Positions 1 through 4,158 of a DNA stretch of 6,401 nt are shown in pieces. The stretch lies in the NCBI GenBank assembly GCA_001796415.1, contig MGML01000132.1, positions 1 to 6,401 on the forward strand. The letters are read 5' to 3'. A model generated the notes under the pieces. That model saw nothing but the letters and a program-made list of their open reading frames with translations. It was not told where the DNA came from and did not search any database. Source of the stretch: Chloroflexi bacterium RBG_13_46_14 (lineage in GTDB: Bacteria; Chloroflexota; Dehalococcoidia; Dehalococcoidales; UBA2162). The first letter of the stretch is position 1, and each line of letters opens with the position of its first letter. A program made the translations under genes and the position numbers.

Positions 1-766
1 GGTTACTGCCTGAAGGCGCGGCAACCTCAAGGACCTGACCGGACAGCTTGATGGCAACATCAGAAACAAGCCAGGCTACGGTAATACCGATATCCTCGGG
101 AGTAGTGGCCCTGCCGGCTTTGTCCAGGTTCTCTACCAGGTCGATCATACCCGGATCTCCGCCCGTTCTATGGAAGTTGGTGTTTCCCGGGCCGGGGGCG
201 ATGATATTGATATTAATGCCCTTATGTCCTACCTCGCTGGCAAGTGTCTTGCTGAACATAACAGTACCGGACTTTGCCGCTATATACACGGCGGCACCGG
301 CAAGCCCTGAAGGCTGATGAGCGGCGTGAGTGGAGAAATTCACTATTTTCCCGTAACCGCGTTCCAGCATGTGGGGGAGAAGCGCCTGGGTCATGTTCAT
401 CGTGCCCCTGAGGTTTATGTTGATATCTATATCCCGTGCTTCCTGGGTTGTTTCGGTAAAAGGACGGATTCCGCTGGCACGTCCGGCGCAGTTCACCAGG
501 ATATCTATGTGGTCGAATTCCTCGAGCGCCTGAGATATCGCGGTATCAACCGATGCTCTGTCGGTAATATCTACTTTAAGGCTGGCTGCTTTTCTTCCCA
601 GTGCTTTTACCGCGTCGGCGGTTTTCTCTGCTCCAGGGAGATCGATATCGGCACAGATAACATCACAGCCTTCCTCGCCCAGCTTAAGTGCTATACCCCT
701 GCCGAAACCAACCTGGCTGCCGGTTCCCGTTACCAGCGCTATCTTGTCAGTTAATCTCAGATCCAT
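1..766 (-). CDS. Short-chain dehydrogenase/reductase (SDR, FabG-like), 3' end cut by window edge
   Basis: This is a classical SDR, a cytoplasmic NAD(P)-dependent oxidoreductase with a Rossmann fold; the substrate cannot be told from sequence. It starts at the ATG at 764-766, behind a strong Shine-Dalgarno (AGGAGGA, 771-777). About 255 codons are present, close to the usual full length of about 250-260, so only the last few are likely missing. Visible motifs are the nucleotide loop T13-G14 to G20-F-G22, acidic residues D40/D42 after strand beta2 (suggesting NAD over NADP), N92-C-A-G95, active-site N118, S145/T146, and Y161-x3-K165, followed by an A-P-G-P-G turn. Two loops differ from the textbook form. 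The glycine loop is about two residues longer than TGxxxGxG, and Ser-to-Tyr spacing is 15-16 residues instead of about 13, so this is probably a distinct SDR subfamily. The PAC2 gene lies 105 bases upstream on the same strand; co-transcription is possible but not shown. Confidence 0.93.
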   Translation of the reverse strand, partial: MDLRLTDKIALVTGTGSQVGFGRGIALKLGEEGCDVICADIDLPGAEKTADAVKALGRKAASLKVDITDRASVDTAISQALEEFDHIDILVNCAGRASGIRPFTETTQEARDIDININLRGTMNMTQALLPHMLERGYGKIVNFSTHAAHQPSGLAGAAVYIAAKSGTVMFSKTLASEVGHKGININIIAPGPGNTNFHRTGGDPGMIDLVENLDKAGRATTPEDIGITVAWLVSDVAIKLSGQVLEVAAPSGSN

Positions 767-770
767 CGGG

Positions 771-777
771 TCCTCCT
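771..777 (-). promoter_or_regulatory. Strong ribosome binding site of the SDR gene
   Basis: On the minus strand AGGAGGA lies four bases before the ATG core region of the SDR gene (ATG at 764-766). It fixes that ATG as the start. It contrasts with the PAC2 and zinc-ribbon genes in this window, which lack a recognisable Shine-Dalgarno. Confidence 0.8.
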
Positions 778-871
778 CGTGCGTGTATCGATATGACGCC
801 TAATATTAATATATGATTACACGGCAGGGCAATATGGTTTGAGTATCGCAGGAGACTAGAAGTGGGGGATG

Positions 872-1759
872 TTACTGAGTGTCTTCGCGGAAGCGTCTAT
901 CCATCTCGGCGAGGAAATTTTGCACCTCGGGTGAGAGTTCGGTCGTCGTATGGTCTTCAGTATTCTCGCTTCGGTTATCATAGCGGTTTTCAAGCTGTTT
1001 GACGATGGATTTCAGTTGCGGGTTGTTGTCCAGTGCGGTGTTTATCTGTTCCATCTGGCGTAACGCGTTATTTTCAAGAGACTGGTCGACCGGGATACCG
1101 TAAATAGAAGACAATATACGCATCAGTCTCGTGGCGCCGTTATAATCTTCCTGCATCTGGGTATATTGCGGCAGGTGGGCAATAAGACTCATTGTCTCCA
1201 TTCCCATATCGGGAGCTTTCTGTGATATGAGAAAACATATCGATGTCGGTCCCCGGTACTCTATGGACGTAACACCATTATCTGCCAGGTGCCTGCTGGT
1301 AGTATCACCGATGGCTTCCCCCGTAACGGTCAGCGGTCGGGTGTGGGGAACGAAGTCGTTCATGCTGCCGACGATAGTATAACGCTTCACGCCGAACTTC
1401 TGCATGAGATCGAGAACCGATTCGACATATTCTTCCCCATGATGATGCGGTTCAAGCAGTCGCAGGAAGATGAAATCGCTCCCCGATTGCTGTTTGCTGA
1501 ACGTAACGTAAGTATTGGGAATGGTCATCCTTCGATGACCTGCGGAGACGAAGCTGGTAGGGCGATGACGGGTAAAGTCGAAGAAATCGCCCGGTTTGGC
1601 AAGTCTGGCAAGATCCTTTACACCAAGCTGGTTTTCCATCCAGGCAATCACAACAGAACCGACTCCTCCTACATCTACCCAGGGCTTGAGCATGGCTATA
1701 GCGCAGGGATCATTAAGTTCAGGTAAAGGTTCATCAAGCTCAAAAGCACGCAATCTCAT
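872..1759 (-). CDS. PAC2 (proteasome assembly chaperone 2) family protein
   Basis: A 295-residue protein with the features of the PAC2 family (Pfam PF09754), related to archaeal and eukaryotic proteasome assembly chaperones and found in Actinobacteria and Chloroflexota. The bacterial role is not established. Recognisable segments are the N-terminal W-x-D-x-G-G-V-G turn (around residues 27-34), the D-F-F-D-F-T-R-x-R-P block (around 58-67), a central segment with I-V-G-S-M (around 129-133), and a Gly/Thr-rich stretch leading into G-P-T-S-I-C-F-L. The last 70 or so residues are charged and helix-rich, ending in a probable short coiled coil (F-L-A-E-M-D-R-R-F). No signal peptide or membrane helix is seen, so it is presumably cytoplasmic. 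The ATG at 1757-1759 has no clear Shine-Dalgarno and sits about six bases after a possible -10 element, so the mRNA may be leaderless. A 145-codon opposite-strand ORF inside it is a shadow. Confidence 0.9.
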   Translation of the reverse strand: MRLRAFELDEPLPELNDPCAIAMLKPWVDVGGVGSVVIAWMENQLGVKDLARLAKPGDFFDFTRHRPTSFVSAGHRRMTIPNTYVTFSKQQSGSDFIFLRLLEPHHHGEEYVESVLDLMQKFGVKRYTIVGSMNDFVPHTRPLTVTGEAIGDTTSRHLADNGVTSIEYRGPTSICFLISQKAPDMGMETMSLIAHLPQYTQMQEDYNGATRLMRILSSIYGIPVDQSLENNALRQMEQINTALDNNPQLKSIVKQLENRYDNRSENTEDHTTTELSPEVQNFLAEMDRRFREDTQ

Positions 1760-1765
1760 ACTTCA

Positions 1766-1795
1766 ATCTTAGCAAAGCAAGGGGCGTCAAGGCAA
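1766..1795 (-). promoter_or_regulatory. Possible promoter of the PAC2 gene (leaderless arrangement)
   Basis: On the minus strand TTGCCT (1790-1795), an 18-base spacer and TAAGAT (1766-1771) give a fair sigma70-like match. The -10 element ends only six bases before the ATG at 1757-1759, so a transcript would begin at or next to the start codon. This fits the missing Shine-Dalgarno. The match is partial, so the call is tentative. Confidence 0.35.
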
Positions 1796-1831
1796 ACCGG
1801 GGAATGATTGAGTAAAAGGAATAATTGATAT

Positions 1832-1889
1832 AGATTGCTTCGCTTTCCGCATTAGGCGGATTGACGGTGAATCTCGCAATGACTCGCTG
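1832..1889. repeat. Inverted 'ATTGC...GCAAT' element, likely a degenerate dispersed repeat
   Basis: The plus strand reads AGATTGCTTCGCTT (1832-1845), a small perfect hairpin (TCCGC 1846-1850, GCGGA 1856-1860, five-base loop), then CTCGCAATGACTCGC (from 1873). The outer ATTGC (1834-1838) and GCAAT (1876-1880) are inverted copies. From memory, intergenic repeats with GATTGCTTCG...CTCGCAATGA ends are abundant in many environmental bacterial genomes, Chloroflexota included. This copy looks like one with a divergent middle. It lies just downstream of the tRNA-Gly gene, where it could also fold in the tail of the tRNA transcript. Copy number cannot be judged from one window. Confidence 0.5.
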
Positions 1890-1902
1890 GAATGGAAAAA
1901 CA

Positions 1903-1978
1903 TGGAGCGGAAGACGAGATTCGAACTCGCGACCTCCTCCTTGGCAAGGAGGCGTTCTAGCCACTGAACTACTTCCGC
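1903..1978 (-). tRNA. tRNA-Gly, anticodon GCC
   Basis: A complete 76-base tRNA on the minus strand, including the encoded CCA (1903-1905). The acceptor stem pairs GCGGAAG with CTTCCGC. The anticodon stem is CCTCC/GGAGG around the loop TTGCCAA, giving anticodon GCC and reading glycine GGC/GGU codons. The T arm has the standard TTCGAAT loop on a GCGAG/CTCGT stem with one G-T pair. It follows tRNA-Phe by 25 bases and is presumably processed from a shared precursor. A run of five T on the minus strand (1896-1900) lies just past the CCA and may help end transcription. Confidence 0.97.
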
Positions 1979-2003
1979 CCGGGAATACCTCTATTCAACT
2001 ATA

Positions 2004-2079
2004 TGGTGCCGAGGACCAGAATCGAACTGGTGACACCTTGATTTTCAGTCAAGTGCTCTACCGCCTGAGCTACCTCGGC
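2004..2079 (-). tRNA. tRNA-Phe, anticodon GAA
   Basis: A complete 76-base tRNA on the minus strand with encoded CCA (2004-2006) and discriminator A (2007). The acceptor stem pairs GCCGAGG with CCTCGGC. The anticodon stem CTTGA/TCAAG encloses the loop CTGAAAA, giving anticodon GAA. The T arm is ACCAG/CTGGT with a TTCGATT loop. It is the first gene of a two-tRNA unit (Phe then Gly), with a near-consensus promoter about 20 bases upstream. Confidence 0.97.
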
Positions 2080-2098
2080 ATATGATTGCACAAAGGAT

Positions 2099-2127
2099 AT
2101 TGTATCTATTAGCCATATGGGTGTCAA
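2099..2127 (-). promoter_or_regulatory. Sigma70-type promoter of the tRNA-Phe/tRNA-Gly unit
   Basis: On the minus strand a perfect TTGACA (2122-2127) is separated by exactly 17 bases from TACAAT (2099-2104), a five-of-six match to the -10 consensus. Transcription would start near 2092, about 13 bases before mature tRNA-Phe. This is the strongest promoter in the window, as expected for stable RNA. Its first ten bases, TTGACACCCA, recur in the promoter before the homoserine dehydrogenase gene. Confidence 0.85.
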
Positions 2128-2300
2128 GTGAGGAAAGTTGATTTGATGAAGGTAGATTCTGCCTTAGTTTTCCATAAATAATAGGCTCTCCGGACATATT
2201 GGCAGGGGAACTGTCTTTCAGACATGAGACTGTAAGATGGTCATTTCTTATCGCAGGACAGATCATAGAGAAACAAGGAGTATAGGACAATGTTATGCGG
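2128..2300. other. Intergenic stretch without a supported gene
   Basis: Between the tRNA promoter and the micro-ORF I see no convincing gene, RNA or repeat. An 81-codon minus-strand frame opening with TTG near 2290 runs straight through the tRNA promoter into the tRNA-Phe gene and is spurious. A tiny hairpin (TGTCT/AGACA around 2212-2226) has no T tract and is not a convincing terminator. Confidence 0.5.
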
Positions 2301-2381
2301 TTATCGCTGTCGGATTTTAAAGTATGCGACTATCAGAATAACCAGTAGAACAGCGAGAACTACTGTTAACCAAGTCGGCAT
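2301..2381 (-). CDS. Micro-ORF: 26-residue predicted single-pass membrane peptide
   Basis: A minus-strand ORF from ATG (2379-2381) to TAA (2301-2303) encodes 26 residues. The sequence starts M-P-T-W-L-T, continues as an uninterrupted run of V, L, A and I (about residues 5-20), and ends A-Y-F-K-I-R-Q-R. That is a textbook single transmembrane helix with a positively charged C-terminal end, predicting a cytoplasmic C-terminus. A strong GGAGGAGG sequence (2386-2393) lies just before the ATG, and a good promoter with an overlapping dyad lies 57 or so bases further up. Start, stop, ribosome site and promoter are all in the right order, which favours a real gene despite its size. I do not recognise the family. 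Many bacterial membrane peptides of this size act on a partner membrane protein or in stress responses, but no function can be assigned here. An overlapping 38-codon plus-strand frame is a weaker candidate. Confidence 0.6.
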   Translation of the reverse strand: MPTWLTVVLAVLLVILIVAYFKIRQR

Positions 2382-2385
2382 GGTA

Positions 2386-2393
2386 CCTCCTCC
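2386..2393 (-). promoter_or_regulatory. Strong ribosome binding site of the 26-residue micro-ORF
   Basis: GGAGGAGG on the minus strand ends four bases before the ATG at 2379-2381. It is among the best Shine-Dalgarno matches in the window and is the main reason to accept such a short ORF. The spacing is slightly tight if the last AGG pairs, and normal if the first GGAGG does. Confidence 0.7.
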
Positions 2394-2443
2394 GATGTCT
2401 ATGTAGAAACGTATTCTGTACTGGGATTTTTGTTAATTGTACA

Positions 2444-2473
2444 GATGATACTATACATAAATAGTATCGTCAA
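2444..2473 (-). promoter_or_regulatory. Promoter with overlapping operator-like dyad upstream of the micro-ORF
   Basis: On the minus strand TTGACG (2468-2473), a 17-base spacer and TATCAT (2445-2450) form a good sigma70-type promoter reading toward the micro-ORF. The spacer and part of the -10 are covered by a perfect 8-base inverted repeat, GATACTAT (2447-2454) and ATAGTATC (2461-2468), around a six-base centre. The symmetry extends to 11-base arms (2444-2454, 2461-2471) with one mismatch. A dyad between and over the two promoter elements is the usual place for a repressor, or for a MerR-like activator. A MerR site would normally have a longer, 19-20-base spacer, so a repressor fits better. 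No regulator gene is adjacent. Confidence 0.55.
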
Positions 2474-2521
2474 TAGTGAATCATTTGAACGAGAGTGATT
2501 ACCCTGAGAGAGCATTACCAG

Positions 2522-2920
2522 CTATCTTACAGCTTCACCGGCAAGCTTGTCGGCTTCTTTGTTCAGATTCCTGGGAATATGAGTGATAGTAAAGCTTTTA
2601 AATCGGCTCTTTAGTTCGATTACCTTCTGGTAGAGTAGTTTCAGGTCGGCGTTTTTCACCCTGTACCTGCCGTTTATCTGCCTGACGATAAGTTCGGAGT
2701 CGGCGCGTATTTCCACCTCGTCGAACCCAAGTGAAACGGCTTTTTCCAGGGCGGCAATCACTGCCATATATTCAGCCTGATTATTGGTAACTCTGCCTAC
2801 GGCCCGTGAGATAGTGGTGACGGTTTCACCCTGCTGGTTTTGAATTACGACGCCTATCGCCCCGGGTCCGGGATTGGGCTCCGCCATGCCGTCGGTATAT
2901 ATCAACGCTTTTTTACTCAA
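2522..2920 (-). CDS. RNase H family protein (RNase HI-type fold, short form)
   Basis: A 132-residue protein with a full RNase H core. Likely activity is hydrolysis of RNA in RNA-DNA hybrids with divalent metal. The four acidic catalytic residues are D10 (Y-T-D-G), E50 (N-Q-A-E-Y), D74 (R-A-D-S-E) and D124 (N-K-E-A-D), with H114 near the flexible catalytic-loop position. It is shorter than E. coli RNase HI (155 residues) and lacks the basic handle, resembling the YpdQ/archaeal-type group rather than canonical RnhA. The start is TTG at 2918-2920. The frame is closed by a TGA not far upstream, and no ATG or GTG intervenes. The zinc-ribbon gene stops four bases earlier (TAG, 2925-2927), so translation is probably coupled. 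That pairing is known from several phyla, for example Actinobacteria. Whether this member is catalytically active is inferred from motif retention only. Confidence 0.92.
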   Translation of the reverse strand: MSKKALIYTDGMAEPNPGPGAIGVVIQNQQGETVTTISRAVGRVTNNQAEYMAVIAALEKAVSLGFDEVEIRADSELIVRQINGRYRVKNADLKLLYQKVIELKSRFKSFTITHIPRNLNKEADKLAGEAVR

Positions 2921-2924
2921 TTTG

Positions 2925-3620
2925 CTAAGCCAGGTAAAGGATACGTCCGCAGCTGCTGCATCTCACCATGCTGCCGCTTCTTACCTGATGAAGTTCGTTG
3001 AGGGGCAGAGATATTCGGCAGCCGCGGCAGATGCCCTGTTCAACTCTTGCTACAGATGCGCCTTTCTGTTTTTTAAGTTCTTCATAAACTTTCAGTACCC
3101 GGGGATCTATCTCGGACGCCAGTGCCTTTCGTTTTTCCTTAAGACCGGAAATGACATTTTCAAGTTCCTTTAATTCGATAGTAAAGACTTTTTGTTGTTC
3201 ATTCCACTCCGTTTCCAGCTTTTCCAGGTTGCTGCGGAGTTCCGATATAGTAGAGTTCGTTCTCTCAATGGTTTCCATGATTTCCAGATCCCGGTCTTCG
3301 AGTTTTCCCCGGTTATTTTTAAGGTTTTCAATCTCCTGCTGAAGGCTGGTTAGTTCCTTGGGGCTGGTTGTTTTTCCGCTATATAGTTTTTCTTCGAATT
3401 TTGAGAGTTTTACGGAGATATCTTCTATCTCCCATTCGACCGTGTGCTGGGTGTGGGCTATCTCTTCGAGCTGTTTGGTTTCGGTTTCCAGTTTCGTCCG
3501 GGTTTCGGTTATATCTTTACATTCGCCCAGTTGCGCGGATATACGGGCATAATCCTGCTCATTCGACGCGAGTTCCTGATCGACTTCCTGCAGATTGAAA
3601 AGCTGTCTGGATATATTCAT
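2925..3620 (-). CDS. C4-type zinc-ribbon coiled-coil protein
   Basis: A 231-residue protein of the zf-RING_7 (Pfam PF02591) type. Residues 1 to about 175 are charged and heptad-like (long coiled coil, starting N-I-S-R-Q-L-F-N-L-Q-E-V-D). The C-terminal 35 residues form a four-cysteine zinc ribbon: C198-x2-C201 and C221-x2-C224. The family is widespread and conserved but poorly characterised; a nucleic-acid or scaffold role is commonly proposed. I chose the ATG at 3618-3620. A GTG at 3663-3665 would add 15 residues (V-L-L-I-I-F-D and so on), but those do not look like the family's start and overlap a plausible promoter. It lies immediately upstream of the RNase H gene, with four bases between stop and start. 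Divergently oriented on its other side is the terminase cassette. Several plus-strand frames inside are shadows. Confidence 0.9.
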   Translation of the reverse strand: MNISRQLFNLQEVDQELASNEQDYARISAQLGECKDITETRTKLETETKQLEEIAHTQHTVEWEIEDISVKLSKFEEKLYSGKTTSPKELTSLQQEIENLKNNRGKLEDRDLEIMETIERTNSTISELRSNLEKLETEWNEQQKVFTIELKELENVISGLKEKRKALASEIDPRVLKVYEELKKQKGASVARVEQGICRGCRISLPLNELHQVRSGSMVRCSSCGRILYLA

Positions 3621-3633
3621 TGTGATTGAGCTT

Positions 3634-3662
3634 ATTTTATAACGGTCGAAGATTATTAGCAA
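3634..3662 (-). promoter_or_regulatory. Possible promoter of the zinc-ribbon/RNase H operon
   Basis: On the minus strand TTGCTA (3657-3662), a 17-base spacer and TAAAAT (3634-3639, five of six to consensus) lie just before the ATG at 3618-3620. The leader would be only about seven bases, which fits the absence of a Shine-Dalgarno. This promoter lies inside the extension that a GTG start at 3665 would require, so it favours the shorter protein. Confidence 0.4.
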
Positions 3663-3708
3663 CACAGGAGAAAAACGGGAACCGGCGACACGAGTTTATG
3701 GTCTTAAT

Positions 3709-3724
3709 TAGAACAAAAGTTCTA
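3709..3724. promoter_or_regulatory. LexA/SOS-type box between the zinc-ribbon gene and the terminase pair
   Basis: A perfect 16-base dyad contains GAAC-AAAA-GTTC (3711-3722), flanked by TA on both sides. GAAC-N4-GTTC is the core of the LexA (DinR) operator of Gram-positive bacteria, and I recall a Dehalococcoides LexA being reported to use the same type of site. It ends 57 bases before the small-terminase ATG. It abuts TATTAT (3723-3728), a possible plus-strand -10 without a clear -35, and the same DNA reads TATAAT on the minus strand (3724-3729). Position and spacing suit repression of the terminase pair, with release on DNA damage. Control of the divergent housekeeping operon is the alternative. 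LexA binding itself is inferred. Confidence 0.55.
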
Positions 3725-3781
3725 TTATAACAATTACAGAGACATGCATAAGGCACTATCGATAAAGGATGGCAGAGACAA

Positions 3782-4153
3782 ATGAAAACGGGAGAAACGA
3801 AAGAAACGAAAAAGAAAAGAGGTGCTCCAAAGGGAAATCAGAACGCGAGGAAACACGGGTTTTATTCCAAGGTCCTGGATGAAAAAGAACAGGCTGCCTA
3901 TGATGAGGCTATCTTTGTAGAAGGTATCGATGAGGAAATCGCGTTGCTGAGAGTGAAGATGATCTCGTTGCTCGAACGCGACCCGGAAAACATAAGACTT
4001 ATTTCCCAGGCTGCCAATACACTTATAAAGCTGATACTTATCAAACACGACGTAGACAGGAATGATCCTAAATCCATGAAAAAAGCAATATATACCGTTC
4101 TCAGGGACGCAGCGTTGCCGCTGGGCATCAAAATAGGTTCCAGATTTCTTTAA
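3782..4153 (+). CDS. Terminase small subunit-like protein
   Basis: A 123-residue basic protein directly upstream of a large terminase gene. After a lysine-rich start comes R13-G-A-P-K-G-N-Q-N-A-R-K-H-G-F-Y-S29, a motif common at the N-terminus of phage small terminase-like proteins. The middle (about residues 45-95) is helical and may mediate oligomerisation. In phages the small subunit recognises viral DNA and recruits and regulates the large subunit. Start ATG 3782-3784 has a weak AAAGGA (3764-3769) 12 bases away. An ATG at 3769 is out of frame and does not encode the motif. A nine-base tandem duplication (3794-3802, 3803-3811) encodes E-T-K twice. Identification rests on the motif and the neighbour more than on a strong domain match. 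A LexA-type box lies upstream. Confidence 0.72.
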   Translation: MKTGETKETKKKRGAPKGNQNARKHGFYSKVLDEKEQAAYDEAIFVEGIDEEIALLRVKMISLLERDPENIRLISQAANTLIKLILIKHDVDRNDPKSMKKAIYTVLRDAALPLGIKIGSRFL

Positions 4154-4158
4154 TAAGT

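Noticed and set aside
317..754. 145-codon plus-strand ORF
   Set aside because: Shadow of the SDR gene, whose motifs are complete on the minus strand.
1289..1726. 145-codon plus-strand ORF
   Set aside because: Shadow of the PAC2 gene on the opposite strand; no domain and no ribosome site.
1740..1964. 74-codon minus-strand ORF ending inside the PAC2 gene start
   Set aside because: It begins within the tRNA-Gly gene (R-E-F-E-S-R is a tRNA translation), crosses the repeat and overlaps the PAC2 start. It has no ribosome site.
1861..2085. 74-codon plus-strand ORF across the tRNA pair
   Set aside because: It is the antisense translation of tRNA-Gly and tRNA-Phe, a well-known kind of spurious protein (S-N-S-R-P, D-Q-N-R-T-G-D). 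The tRNAs explain the DNA fully.
2045..2290. 81-codon minus-strand ORF starting with TTG
   Set aside because: It runs through a near-consensus tRNA promoter and into tRNA-Phe, with no ribosome site and no recognisable domain.
2290..2406. 38-codon plus-strand ORF with AAGGAG at 2275-2280
   Set aside because: The ribosome site is decent, but the product has no coherent character (Arg/Thr-rich), it has no clear promoter, and it is antisense to the micro-ORF, which has the better signals. It is not fully excluded.
2522..3620. The zinc-ribbon and RNase H genes as part of the phage-derived element
   Set aside because: They point away from the terminase pair, have their own promoter, and occur as a conserved pair in bacteria without phage genes.
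3769..3880. ATG at 3769 with a nearby purine-rich site as a start for the small terminase
   Set aside because: It is in another frame, ends after about 37 codons, and does not encode the G-A-P-K-G-N-Q-N motif.
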